DNA of 64,000 nucleotides from JBJXHN01 sp046233135 (GTDB lineage: Bacteria; Pseudomonadota; Alphaproteobacteria; Rhodospirillales; Rhodospirillaceae). Each line of letters opens with the position of its first letter. Position 1 is the stretch's first letter. The notes under the pieces are model-generated. The model worked only from the letters and a program-made list of their open reading frames with translations, did not search any database and was not told where the DNA came from. Shown here piece after piece: positions 8,441-17,112 of the stretch. The position numbers and the translations under genes are program-made. Where the stretch lies: positions 1-64,000 of the forward strand of contig JBJXHN010000008.1 of NCBI GenBank assembly GCA_046233135.1, given 5' to 3'.

Positions 8441-9691
8441 ATGGCGGCTGAAGACGGGCAGGATCTGATCGAACGCGGGGCGACGGGGCAGGGGGCAGAC
8501 ATCGTGCCGGCGGACGGGCGGCCGGACACCATGACGGCGGATCGCTGGCCGGACGCCGCAGAGGTCACCCGCTGGACCGACAAATACTTCTCACGAACCG
8601 CCGCCGTGGTGCGCAAGTTCGGCGATGCGCAGGTGACCTATGCGGTCTTCATGCGGCGTCCCGTGCTGTTCGCCGGCCGCATGGCGGTGGACTGGTTGCG
8701 AACCGTGGCCGCCGAGCGTGGCACCGAAGCGGTGGTCGAGGAAGTCTATAGCGACGGCGACTGGGTCGGCGCCGGCGAGCCGATGGTCTATATCACCGGT
8801 TCCCTGGCCGAACTGTCGGAGCTGGAAACCCTGTTCCTTCAGAAGCTGGGCGCTGCCTGTGTGGCCGCCTACAACGCCTATCACATGTGCATGGAGCTGC
8901 CAAAGGTGGGCTTCCTGGCCATGGACGCCCGCCACTGCGCCGGCACGGAAATGGCCGAGTTGATGGCCTATGCGGCCTCTGTCGGGTCGCACCGGGCGCG
9001 GCGCAAGGCGGACGCCCAGGGCTTTATCGGCAATGCCACCGACGCCACCGCCCGCCACTTCGGCCAGAACGAGGGGCGGGGCACCATGCCCCACAGCCTG
9101 ATCGGCTATGCCGGATCCACGGTGCGGGCGGCCGAGATGTTCCACGAAACCCACCCGGACACGGATCTGATCGTGCTGGTGGACTACTACGGCCAGGAAA
9201 TCACCGATGCCCTGGCCGTCTGCGCCCGCTTCCCGGAGCTGACCAAGGCCGGCCGGGTGGGCGTGCGGCTGGATACTCACGGCGGCCGCTATGTGGAAGG
9301 CCTGGACACCCAGACCAGCTATGAAGTGCTGGAACGCAACGCCCCGGATTCGATCCGTGGCTATCGTACGGAAACCGAGCTGCGCTACCTGATCGGGACC
9401 GGCGTTTCCGCCGCCGCCCTGTGGCACATGCGGGAATCCCTGGACAAGGCGGGCTATCCGGAAGCGCGGATCGTGGCCTCGTCGGGCTTTTCGCCGGCCA
9501 AATGCCGGGTGATGGCCATGGCCTCGGCGCCGGTGGACGTGATCGGCACGGGGTCCTACCTGCCCGATAACTGGGGCGAAACCTATGCCACCGCCGATAT
9601 CATCGCCTATAACGGCGAACCCCGGGTGAAGGTGGGCCGCGAGTTCCTGTTGAAGAAGCGCTCCGAACCCAAGCCGCGCGAGCGGGGGTAG
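8441..9691 (+). CDS. Nicotinate phosphoribosyltransferase-like protein
   Basis: 416 residues. The sequence follows the type II phosphoribosyltransferase fold of nicotinate/nicotinamide phosphoribosyltransferases: TDKYFSRT at the start of the domain, a central GTEMAELMAYAAS segment, VRLDTHGG, and the terminal PVDVIGTGSYLP phosphate-binding loop. The expected role is to make nicotinate mononucleotide from nicotinate and PRPP in NAD salvage. About 40 poorly structured residues precede the domain. GAGG stands before the ATG at 8441, while a later ATG at 8531 is also possible. Family assignment is firm; substrate is inferred. Confidence 0.82.
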   Translation: MAAEDGQDLIERGATGQGADIVPADGRPDTMTADRWPDAAEVTRWTDKYFSRTAAVVRKFGDAQVTYAVFMRRPVLFAGRMAVDWLRTVAAERGTEAVVEEVYSDGDWVGAGEPMVYITGSLAELSELETLFLQKLGAACVAAYNAYHMCMELPKVGFLAMDARHCAGTEMAELMAYAASVGSHRARRKADAQGFIGNATDATARHFGQNEGRGTMPHSLIGYAGSTVRAAEMFHETHPDTDLIVLVDYYGQEITDALAVCARFPELTKAGRVGVRLDTHGGRYVEGLDTQTSYEVLERNAPDSIRGYRTETELRYLIGTGVSAAALWHMRESLDKAGYPEARIVASSGFSPAKCRVMAMASAPVDVIGTGSYLPDNWGETYATADIIAYNGEPRVKVGREFLLKKRSEPKPRERG

Positions 9692-9794
9692 GGGAAAGCG
9701 CCGGCTGGCGGCACCCTCTCGGCTTCCCACTTTTCCGCTCGATGCTCTATGCTGCCCCATCCGACCGTCGGGTTGAACAGGAGCGGACAAGGGC

Positions 9795-11558
9795 GTGGCC
9801 GCGCAGCACCCTCATCAAGGCGGAAGTCTGGCGCGGCGGTTCCTGATCAGTTCGCTGCTGATCGCCCTGGTGCCGCTGACCCTTGTGTCCACCTTCTATG
9901 ACATCCTGTATGTCCGCGCGCTGGACGCGGTCGCGGAAAGCCAGACCAATGCCCGGCTGGCGGCGGCGGAAAACCTGCTGCGCAGCTATCTTCAGGAACG
10001 CCAGTACGAGCTGCTGGCCCTGATCGACCAGCCGGCGGTCTATGACCTGCTGTCCCGGGACGAAGCTCCGCGCCCCCTGGGGGACAAGGCGGAAGAGCTG
10101 TTCCGCTTCCAGCTGGACAACCAGTTCGTTTATGGAGTCGTGGTCCGGCGCGGTGATGACGCGCCGCCGCTGTGGTACGCGTCGGATTTCCTGCGCCGGA
10201 GCGTGGATCTGGATGCCCTGCCGGTAACGCCCCTGGGCGACAGCACCGAGGTGCTGGGGCCGGTGCTGCCGACGGTCGAAGGACCGGGATGGCTGATCCT
10301 GCGGACCCGCGCCAGCGCAGGCGGGGAGGGCGCAGAGGACGGGCGCCCCTGGATCGGCCTGGTGCTGCGGCTGACAAGCCTGACCGAACTGACCAACGAC
10401 CTGACGGTGCCCGGCCTGCAAACCCCCCTGCTGGAGGTGCCGGGCGGCGTGGCGCTGACCCCCATCGGAACCATCGCCGCGCCCGACGGGGGCGAACGGG
10501 CGGCGGAGCGGGGCAAGGACGTGACGGGGGAAGCCTTTCTGCCCGGCTGGCGGATTCGCCTGCAATGGCTGGGCGACCCGCTGTTGTCGCCGCTGGAGCA
10601 GGCGCGCTTCGGGCTATTGTTCCTGGCGATCCTGGCCGGCGGTGCGGTGGCCTGGATGTCCCGTCACCTGTCCCGCCGCCTGAACCGCCAGATCCGGCCA
10701 CTGGTGGAGGGGGCGGAGCGGGTGGCCAAGGGCGACTTCGACACGCCGCTGGAGGTGGACGGCTCCGACGAGATCCGCGCCCTGGCGCTGGCCCAGGAAC
10801 GCATGCGGCTGCGGCTGAAGCGGCTGGTGCGCAGCATCGTCCATGTGGAGCGCCGGGCGGCGCTGGGGCAGTTCGCCGCCGGGGTGGCGCACGAAATCCG
10901 CAATCCCCTCGCCACCATCAAGACCACCGTCCAGGCCCTGTCCCGCAAGGAAGCCGACCCCCGGCGCCGCGAGCTGATGGATATCGTCGGCCTGGAAATC
11001 GATCGGGCCAGCGACGTGGTGCAGTTGCTGCTGGACTACGCCCGGCCCCGGTCGTCGGAAGCCCAACCGGTGGATCTGCTGGATCTGGTGGAGACCGTGA
11101 AGGTGCTGGCCGATGCCATCGCCCAGGACAGCGCGGTACGCATCGAATGCGGCGGCGGAGATGCGGTGCAGGCCTGGGCCGATCCCGCCCAGGTGCGGCA
11201 GATTGTCATGAACCTGCTGATGAATGCCATCCAGGCCATGGAAGGCATGGGCGGCACGGTGAAGCTGCGGGTGCGGCGGCTGGGGCTGTCGACCTATGTG
11301 GTGGTCAAGGATACCGGGCCGGGAGTGAATGCGGAACAGCTGTCCTATCTGACCGAACCCTTCTTCACCACCAAATCCAACGGCACCGGCCTGGGGCTGG
11401 CGATATGCAGCCAGCTTGCCCAGGCCAACGGCGGCACGCTGACCTTCCGCAGCGTCTCGGGCTGGGGGTTGACCGTGATCCTGCGGCTGCCGCTCTATAT
11501 CCCCGGCGGCACGCCCCCGCCGTCTCCCCCTGTGGCTCCAACATCGAAGGCCCCATGA
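9795..11558 (+). CDS. Membrane sensor histidine kinase of a sigma-54 two-component system
   Basis: 587 residues, GTG start. There is one membrane segment near residues 15-37, a periplasmic sensor domain of about 240 residues, and a second membrane segment near 272-292. These are followed by a HAMP linker, a HisKA domain with His366 (GVAHEIRNPLATI) and a HATPase_c domain with N, G1 (VKDTGPGV) and G2 (GTGLGLAI) boxes. Its stop overlaps the next start as ATGA, so it is coupled to the response regulator, and a binding-protein gene follows in the same operon. The periplasmic domain and that binding protein may act together in sensing. Confidence 0.88.
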   Translation: MAAQHPHQGGSLARRFLISSLLIALVPLTLVSTFYDILYVRALDAVAESQTNARLAAAENLLRSYLQERQYELLALIDQPAVYDLLSRDEAPRPLGDKAEELFRFQLDNQFVYGVVVRRGDDAPPLWYASDFLRRSVDLDALPVTPLGDSTEVLGPVLPTVEGPGWLILRTRASAGGEGAEDGRPWIGLVLRLTSLTELTNDLTVPGLQTPLLEVPGGVALTPIGTIAAPDGGERAAERGKDVTGEAFLPGWRIRLQWLGDPLLSPLEQARFGLLFLAILAGGAVAWMSRHLSRRLNRQIRPLVEGAERVAKGDFDTPLEVDGSDEIRALALAQERMRLRLKRLVRSIVHVERRAALGQFAAGVAHEIRNPLATIKTTVQALSRKEADPRRRELMDIVGLEIDRASDVVQLLLDYARPRSSEAQPVDLLDLVETVKVLADAIAQDSAVRIECGGGDAVQAWADPAQVRQIVMNLLMNAIQAMEGMGGTVKLRVRRLGLSTYVVVKDTGPGVNAEQLSYLTEPFFTTKSNGTGLGLAICSQLAQANGGTLTFRSVSGWGLTVILRLPLYIPGGTPPPSPPVAPTSKAP

Positions 11559-13006
11559 GCGACCCTACCGTCCTGATCGTCGATGACGAGCGCAATCTAG
11601 TGCGCAGCCTGTCCTATTCCCTGACCGAAGAGGGGCTGACCGTGCATACGGCCGGAACGGGAGCGGAGGGGCTGGAGGCGGTGGACCGCCACGGACCGGA
11701 CGTCATGCTGCTGGATCTGCGGCTGCCCGACATGTCGGGGCTGGAGGTGCTGGACCAGCTGGCCCTGCTGCCCGACCCGCCGGTGACCCTGATGATCTCG
11801 GCCCATGGGGATACCCGGGCGGCGGTGGATGCGGTGAAGCGCGGCGCTCACGACTACATCACCAAGCCCTTCGACCTGGACGAACTGGTGCTGCTGATCC
11901 GCCGCCACTACGATCACGCCCGGCTGAACCGCGAGGTCCACTACCTGCGGGATCGTCAGGTGCCGGCCCACGGGCTGATCGGTGAAAGTGCGGTGATGGT
12001 CGACCTGCGCGGCCGCATCGACCGCATCGGCGGCAGTTCGGCGCGGACGGTCCTGCTGCTGGGGCCGTCGGGGGGCGGCAAGACGCTGGTGGCCAAGGCC
12101 CTGCACAACGTCAAGCATCGGGACGCGCCCTTCGTGTCCATCAACTGCGCCTCCCTGCCCGAATCCCTGCTGGAAGCCGAGCTGTTCGGGGCGGAAAAGG
12201 GCGCCTATACCGGAGCTGACCGCAAGCGGACCGGTCTGGTGGCCCTGGCCGACGGCGGCACCCTGTTCCTGGACGAAATCGGCGAGTTGCCCCTGGCCCT
12301 GCAAGCCAAGTTCCTGACTTTCCTGGAAACCCACAGCTATCGCCCAGTTGGGGCGGGAGAGGAGCGCAAGGCCGACATCCGCGTCATCGCCGCCACCAAC
12401 CGCGATATCCTGCGCGAGGTCGATGCCGGCACCTTCCGCCAGGATCTGTATTACCGCCTGAACGTCATGCCGCTGACCGTTCCGCCCCTGCGCGACCGGG
12501 ACGGGGATGCGACGGTGCTGTCCCTGCATTTCATCGCCGAACTGGCCCGGCAGGAAGGCTGCGCGCCGATCCGGCTGGCCGACGGGGTGCTGGAGCGCTT
12601 CAATGCCTATGACTGGCCGGGGAACGTGCGCGAACTGCGCAATATCATCGAGCGGCTGACCATCCTTTATCCCGGCCAGACCATCACGCCGGGCCACCTG
12701 CCCGCCGAATTCCGGGAGCGACCGGGCCGGGGGGCGGTGCCGTCGCCGGCCCCGATGGCGGACGCCCGGTCTTCGTTGACGCCCGCCGCTGCCGGCATGG
12801 TGGGGGAAGGGGGCGACGGCCTGGAGGAGGACGAGGATCTGGGCCATAGCCTGTCCGCCGAGGTGCTGGAGAAGGAACGGCAGTACATCCTTCAAGCCCT
12901 GGCCCGCACCAACGGCCGCAAGGGGCTGGCGGCGGAGTGGCTGGGGATCTCCCGCCATGCCCTGAAGCGGCGGATGCAGAAGCACAAGATCGGGGACTAC
13001 GGCTGA
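11555..13006 (+). CDS. NtrC-family sigma-54-dependent response regulator
   Basis: 483 residues in three domains. A receiver has phospho-acceptor Asp54 (VMLLDLRLPDMSG) and the Lys of YITKPFD. An AAA+ domain has Walker A GPSGGGKTLVAKALH, the sigma-54 contact loop GAYTGA (Tyr for the usual Phe, a tolerated variant), Walker B LADGGTLFLDEIGE and WPGNVREL. A Fis-type helix-turn-helix ends the protein (AAEWLGISRHALKRRM). The Walker A departs from the common GESGTGKE. It is coupled to the kinase before it and the binding protein after it. Likely targets are the three dyads at 14341-14422 and the sigma-54 promoter at 14498. Confidence 0.92.
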   Translation: MSDPTVLIVDDERNLVRSLSYSLTEEGLTVHTAGTGAEGLEAVDRHGPDVMLLDLRLPDMSGLEVLDQLALLPDPPVTLMISAHGDTRAAVDAVKRGAHDYITKPFDLDELVLLIRRHYDHARLNREVHYLRDRQVPAHGLIGESAVMVDLRGRIDRIGGSSARTVLLLGPSGGGKTLVAKALHNVKHRDAPFVSINCASLPESLLEAELFGAEKGAYTGADRKRTGLVALADGGTLFLDEIGELPLALQAKFLTFLETHSYRPVGAGEERKADIRVIAATNRDILREVDAGTFRQDLYYRLNVMPLTVPPLRDRDGDATVLSLHFIAELARQEGCAPIRLADGVLERFNAYDWPGNVRELRNIIERLTILYPGQTITPGHLPAEFRERPGRGAVPSPAPMADARSSLTPAAAGMVGEGGDGLEEDEDLGHSLSAEVLEKERQYILQALARTNGRKGLAAEWLGISRHALKRRMQKHKIGDYG

Positions 13007-14325
13007 TGGCGCGCCCGCTGGCCGCCCGGCTGCTTCTGCTACTGCTGGTGCTGGTATCGGGGGGCGCGGGGGCCGGGCGGGCCATGGAGCCCGAAGCCCT
13101 GGGGGTGCCGGCTCACGAGGCGGACCTGTCCGTGGGCTGCCTGTATCCCATGTCCGGACGGGCCGGCGGACTGGGGCGGGATTCGGTGGTCGGGCTGAAA
13201 CTGGCGCTGCGCTATATCGCCGAGCGCACGGACGGCCCCTGGCCCCAGCTGCGGGTCTATCTGGGGGACACGAAGTCCAAGCGCTCCACGGCGGTCAATC
13301 TGGCCGAACGCCTTATCGACAACCACGGAGTCCGGTTCCTCTGCGGGGTGGTCAATTCCTCGGTGGCCATCGAGATTTCGGGACTGGCGCGGGAGCGGGG
13401 CGTGTTCTTCATCGGCACCGACCATGCGTCGTCCCGCCTGACCGGGGAGTTCCTGCACGAGACCTATTTCCGGGTGTCCAACGACAGCCGGCAGTCCATG
13501 TCCGCCGGGGCCTTGTACGTCAAGGACCACTTCGCCGACATCCTGCGGACGCGGCCGCTGACCATCGCCTACCTGGGACCGGACTATGAATACGGCTATC
13601 AGGTCTGGCGGGATTTCCGGGCGGCCCTGGAGGCCTTCGCCGTACCCTATACGGTCAGCAGCGTGCTCTGGCCCCGGCTGAATGAGCCCGATTACAGCCC
13701 CTATATCGCCCATCTGGTGGAAACGAAGCCGGATCTGGTGGTCAACAGCCTGTGGGGCGGGGACATGATCGCCTTCGTCAGCCAGGCCCTGCAAAGCCGC
13801 CTGTTCACCACCAGCCGCTTCGCGAACTTCGAGAAGGGCGGCGACTACGAGGCCTTCGCCACCCTGGGCGACAAGATGCCCACCGGGCTGATCCTGTCGT
13901 CCCGCCACCACAACAACTGGCCGACCACCGCGCTGAACCGATGGTTCGTCAACCAGTTCCACGAGGAAACCGGCGCCTTCCCCTCGTCAGGGGCGGAAGG
14001 GGCCTTCACCGGCCTGCTGGCCATCGCCGAAGCCGCCCGTGCGGTCGGTCCGCCCTATGCCGACAAGGCGGCCCTGATCGCGGCTTTCGAGACCCTGTCC
14101 CTGGAAACGCCGGAAGACCCGCCGGGCTTCCGCTCCACCATGGATCCCGACACCCACCAGATGCGTCAGGTGATCGCCATTGGCGAAACCGTCTCCAACA
14201 CCGCCTTTCCCCCGGCCACCGTGATGCTGGGGAACTGGCGGGTGTACCGGCCGGAAGATTACGACGTGCTGGCCGCGCCCAAAGTTCTGCGCCGCCGGGC
14301 AGAGGCGGGGGAAACCCCGCCCTGA
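13006..14325 (+). CDS. Periplasmic ligand-binding protein coupled to the two-component system
   Basis: 439 residues. A signal peptide (RPLAARLLLLLLVLVSGGAG) precedes a type I periplasmic binding domain of the Leu/Ile/Val and urea-binding kind: VGCLYPMSGRAGGLGRDSV, then YLGPDYEYG and a two-lobed layout to the end. The ATG overlaps the response-regulator stop by one base (TGATG), so it belongs to the sensor operon and not to a transporter operon. No permease gene adjoins it, and a separate binding protein at 14777 serves the ABC system. I infer that it is a sensory co-receptor presenting the ligand to the kinase. It could also be a spare binding protein for the downstream ABC permease. Confidence 0.85.
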   Translation: MARPLAARLLLLLLVLVSGGAGAGRAMEPEALGVPAHEADLSVGCLYPMSGRAGGLGRDSVVGLKLALRYIAERTDGPWPQLRVYLGDTKSKRSTAVNLAERLIDNHGVRFLCGVVNSSVAIEISGLARERGVFFIGTDHASSRLTGEFLHETYFRVSNDSRQSMSAGALYVKDHFADILRTRPLTIAYLGPDYEYGYQVWRDFRAALEAFAVPYTVSSVLWPRLNEPDYSPYIAHLVETKPDLVVNSLWGGDMIAFVSQALQSRLFTTSRFANFEKGGDYEAFATLGDKMPTGLILSSRHHNNWPTTALNRWFVNQFHEETGAFPSSGAEGAFTGLLAIAEAARAVGPPYADKAALIAAFETLSLETPEDPPGFRSTMDPDTHQMRQVIAIGETVSNTAFPPATVMLGNWRVYRPEDYDVLAAPKVLRRRAEAGETPP

Positions 14326-14340
14326 ACACCGGCCGGGGAT

Positions 14341-14422
14341 GAGCGCTCACCGCTCGGGTTTTGAGCGGGGCATGAGCGCTCGCCGCTCCGTTGCGCTGCC
14401 GAAGAGTGAGCGGTCGGCGCTC
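14341..14422 (+). promoter_or_regulatory. Three phased 15-bp dyads, candidate sigma-54 enhancer (UAS)
   Basis: Three near-identical inverted repeats are present: GAGCGCTCACCGCTC at 14341-14355, GAGCGCTCGCCGCTC at 14374-14388, and GAGCGGTCGGCGCTC at 14408-14422 (its reverse complement GAGCGCCGACCGCTC aligns with the others). Centres are 33 and 34 bp apart, close to three helical turns. They lie about 85-150 bp ahead of the -24 element at 14498, the usual range for activator-binding sites of NtrC-type proteins. The neighbouring sigma-54 activator at 11555 is the obvious candidate. Partial GAGCG/CGCTC half-sites flank the array. Confidence 0.75.
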
Positions 14423-14497
14423 ATGAGCGGGGGAAGGGGCGCTCGTTCGCAGATGCAAAAATAAACAAAAACAATGTCGTGAAAAATATTCGCTCTC

Positions 14498-14513
14498 TGG
14501 CATGGCCTTTGCT
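14498..14513 (+). promoter_or_regulatory. Sigma-54 (-24/-12) promoter of the Liv/alcohol operon
   Basis: TGGCATGGCCTTTGCT matches the consensus TGGCACGN4TTGCW at 15 of the scored positions with correct GG-to-GC spacing. It lies 264 bases before the binding-protein start at 14777, downstream of the phased dyads, in a locally AT-rich stretch. The leader between the promoter and the gene is long and may hold further control. I saw no clear intrinsic terminator in it. Confidence 0.8.
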
Positions 14514-14776
14514 GTTCTGACCGCAGGCGCTCAAGCAAAAAGGCGCCATCCGCGGAGAGCGGGGAGGAACAATGTCAGGGAAGCGTCGGGAATAGACGGG
14601 ACTGTCGGTCCTGCATCCATGCGTTTCATCGAACTGGGTTGGCTGTGACTTGATGACAAGTCGCGGACGGGGTCGTTTGACCTGACGCCCTCTTTCTCCT
14701 TTGCCTCCACAGAGATTTGAATTCCTTCGGCCGCGATCCCGTCGCGCCGGCACATGCATCTGGGAGGAATCGTTTG

Positions 14777-16084
14777 ATGACGCATAAGAAACACACCGGT
14801 CCGGGGCGCGCCCTGTCCACCGCCGCCGGTCTGGCCTGCGCGCTGGGGCTCGGCCTGACCGCCGTGTCCGCCCATGCGGAAGACACCTACAAGCTGGGTC
14901 TGGTGACCTTCCTGTCCGGTGGCGCGTCCGGTCCGTTCGGTATCCCCGCCAAGAACGCCGCCGACCTGATCATCGATGCGATGAACGACGGCACCATGCC
15001 GATGCCGATGGACGGCAAGGGCATCGACGGCCGGACCATCGAACCGGTGTTCGTTGACGAAGCCGGTGGCGCCACCAAGCAGACCGCCGAGTTCCGCAAC
15101 CTGGTGGAACGCGAAGGCGTGGATTCCGTGGTTGGCTACATTTCCTCCGGCGACTGCCTGGCGGTGCCGGCGGTGGCCGAAGAGCTGAAGACCCTGACGC
15201 TGCTGTTCGATTGCGGCACGCCGCGCGTCTTCGAAGAAAGAGACTACAAGTACGTCTTCCGCACCCACTCCACGGCCACCATGGACAACGTCGGCGCCGC
15301 CCGCTACGTCGCCGAGATGTTCCCCGAGCTGGAGACGGTGTCGGGCATCAACCAGAACTACTCCTGGGGCCATGACAGCTGGCGCGACTTTATCGAGACC
15401 CTGAAGGTTCTGAAGAATGGCGACGTGGAAACCACCACCGAGCAGTTCCCCAAGCTGTTCGCCGGTCAGTACGGCGCGGAAATCTCGGCCCTGATGGTAC
15501 AGTCCGCCGACGTCATCCACTCCTCGTTCTGGGGCGGTGACACCGACGCCTTCATCCTGCAGGCGGCCGCACGCGGTCTGCTGGAAGACAACGATGTGAT
15601 CCTGACCGCCGGGGAAACCGCGCTGAACAGCCTGGGCGACCAGATGCCCGAAGGCACGATGATCGGCGCCCGCGGTCCGTTCGGTCCCTTCGCCCCGGAA
15701 AGCGAGCTGAACACCTGGTTCCAGACCGAGTTCACCAAGCGGTTCGGCGTGCCGCCGACCTATCCGGCCTACCACATGGCCTCTGCCCTGATCGGTCTGA
15801 AGGCCGCCGCCGACAAGGCCGGCAAGGGGGCTTCCTCCGAAGACGTGATCGCCGCGCTGGAAGGCCTGGAGTTCCAGACCCCCGGCGGCCTGGTGGCGAT
15901 GAACCGCGCCAAGGGCCATCAGGCGGTGACCGAAATGGTCTACGGCCGCATCGCCAAGGCCGAGGACGGCACGATCTCGTTCACCGACGTTCGCCGTTAT
16001 CCGGCCGACTGCGTGAACCCGCCGGACGGCACCACGGCCGAGGACTGGATCACGTCGGGCATGCCCGGGGCCAAATGCGACTAA
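14777..16084 (+). CDS. ABC transporter substrate-binding protein (Liv/amide type)
   Basis: 435 residues. A Lys/Arg start, a hydrophobic signal segment and cleavage after AHA (VSAHAEDTYKLG) are visible, followed by a type I periplasmic binding domain (LGLVTFLSGGASGPFG; SSGDCLAVPAVAEEL; INQNYSWGHDSW). GGAGGA stands 8 bases before the ATG. It captures the substrate of the Liv-type permease encoded downstream. A terminator-like hairpin directly after it probably makes this gene better expressed than the permease genes, a common arrangement. Substrate is unknown; downstream enzymes suggest an alcohol, diol or hydroxy acid. Confidence 0.88.
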   Translation: MTHKKHTGPGRALSTAAGLACALGLGLTAVSAHAEDTYKLGLVTFLSGGASGPFGIPAKNAADLIIDAMNDGTMPMPMDGKGIDGRTIEPVFVDEAGGATKQTAEFRNLVEREGVDSVVGYISSGDCLAVPAVAEELKTLTLLFDCGTPRVFEERDYKYVFRTHSTATMDNVGAARYVAEMFPELETVSGINQNYSWGHDSWRDFIETLKVLKNGDVETTTEQFPKLFAGQYGAEISALMVQSADVIHSSFWGGDTDAFILQAAARGLLEDNDVILTAGETALNSLGDQMPEGTMIGARGPFGPFAPESELNTWFQTEFTKRFGVPPTYPAYHMASALIGLKAAADKAGKGASSEDVIAALEGLEFQTPGGLVAMNRAKGHQAVTEMVYGRIAKAEDGTISFTDVRRYPADCVNPPDGTTAEDWITSGMPGAKCD

Positions 16085-16103
16085 GACGGTTCCTCTCCTC
16101 CTT

Positions 16104-16133
16104 CCCGGTCCTTTCGGGGACCGGGTCTTTTTT
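16104..16133 (+). terminator. Hairpin with T-tract after the binding-protein gene
   Basis: The stem CCCGGTCC/GGACCGGG (16104-16111 and 16118-16125) has a 6-base loop and is followed by TCTTTTTT. It lies 20 bases past the 14777 gene and 83 bases before the first permease gene. It looks like a partial (attenuating) terminator that lowers permease expression, since the downstream genes are on the same strand and have no obvious promoter of their own. Confidence 0.8.
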
Positions 16134-16215
16134 CCAGTGTCTCCGGCGGGGGTGACCTCCCGTCTCCTATCGCGCGTCCCGCCCGGGCGCCGGCCATGAT
16201 CCCGGAAGCCGAACC

Positions 16216-17112
16216 ATGACCCAACTCTTAGCCATCCTCGTGGACGGAGTCGTCTACGCCTCCTGGCTGTTCATCATCGCTGCGGGCCTGACCCTGATCT
16301 ACGGCGTGATGCGTATCCTCAACATGTCCCACGGCAGCTTCTACGCCATCGGCGCCTATGCCGGGGCGTCGATGGTGGGCTGGTATTTCTCCACCGGATC
16401 GGTGCCCTGGCTGAGCTTCGGCGTGCTGGTGGGCGCGGCCCTGATCGCCGGGCTGGTGATCGGCCTGCTGATCGAACGGGGCCTGCTGCGGTTCATGTAC
16501 GGTCGCGACGAGGTGGTGATGATCCTCGTCACCTACGCGGTGTTGCTGATCCTGGAAGACGTCGTCAAGCTGGTTTGGGGCGTGGAGCCCTATTTCGCCT
16601 ATCAGCCCTATACCCTGCTGGGCCGGGTCAAATTCGCCGGTTTGTCCTTTGCCAACTACGACTTCCTGCTGGTGGCCGTGTCCGTGGTCATCGGGGCGGT
16701 GCTGTGGTTCGGCCTGAACCGCACCCGGGGCGGCAAGCTGCTGCGGGTGGTGATCCATGACCGCGAGATCGCCCAGGCGCTGGGCATCAACGTGGCCCGC
16801 ATTTTCACCCTGACCTTCATCATCGGTGCGGTGCTGGGAGCGCTGGCCGGGGCGCTGACCGCGCCGGGTCTGTCGGTGGTGCCGGGGATCGGCGTGGAAG
16901 TGATCGTGCTGGCCTTCGCCGTGGTGGTGATCGGCGGCCTGGGCAGCGTCTCTGGCGCCCTGGTCGGGGCGCTGATCGTCGGCCTGGCGCGGGCGGCGGC
17001 GGTCCACCTGTACCCGGATATCGAACTGTTCGTGATTTACGGCGTGATGGGCCTGGTCCTGGCGGTGCGGCCGCAGGGTCTGTTCGCCATCGCCAACGCG
17101 AGGAAAATCTGA
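16216..17112 (+). CDS. Branched-chain-amino-acid-type ABC permease, LivH family
   Basis: 298 residues, almost entirely hydrophobic with about eight membrane segments. Family landmarks are GLTLIYGVMRILNMSHGS near residue 29 and GGLGSVSGALVGAL near residue 235 (cytoplasmic coupling loop). It forms the membrane channel with the LivM homologue encoded next; the two genes overlap by one base. The system belongs to the Liv/urea/amide branch of importers. The name marks the family, not the substrate. Confidence 0.9.
   Translation: MTQLLAILVDGVVYASWLFIIAAGLTLIYGVMRILNMSHGSFYAIGAYAGASMVGWYFSTGSVPWLSFGVLVGAALIAGLVIGLLIERGLLRFMYGRDEVVMILVTYAVLLILEDVVKLVWGVEPYFAYQPYTLLGRVKFAGLSFANYDFLLVAVSVVIGAVLWFGLNRTRGGKLLRVVIHDREIAQALGINVARIFTLTFIIGAVLGALAGALTAPGLSVVPGIGVEVIVLAFAVVVIGGLGSVSGALVGALIVGLARAAAVHLYPDIELFVIYGVMGLVLAVRPQGLFAIANARKI

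Noticed and set aside
10172..13006. Apparent 944-codon protein with the response regulator at its end
   Set aside because: The first 460 codons lie in another frame of the histidine kinase gene. The regulator has its own ATG at 11555 overlapping the kinase stop, so there is no fusion.
14341..14444. Possible CRISPR-like array in the GAGCG repeats
   Set aside because: The repeats are 15 bp, only three, and the spacers are 18-19 bp. There are no cas genes; an activator-binding array fits better.
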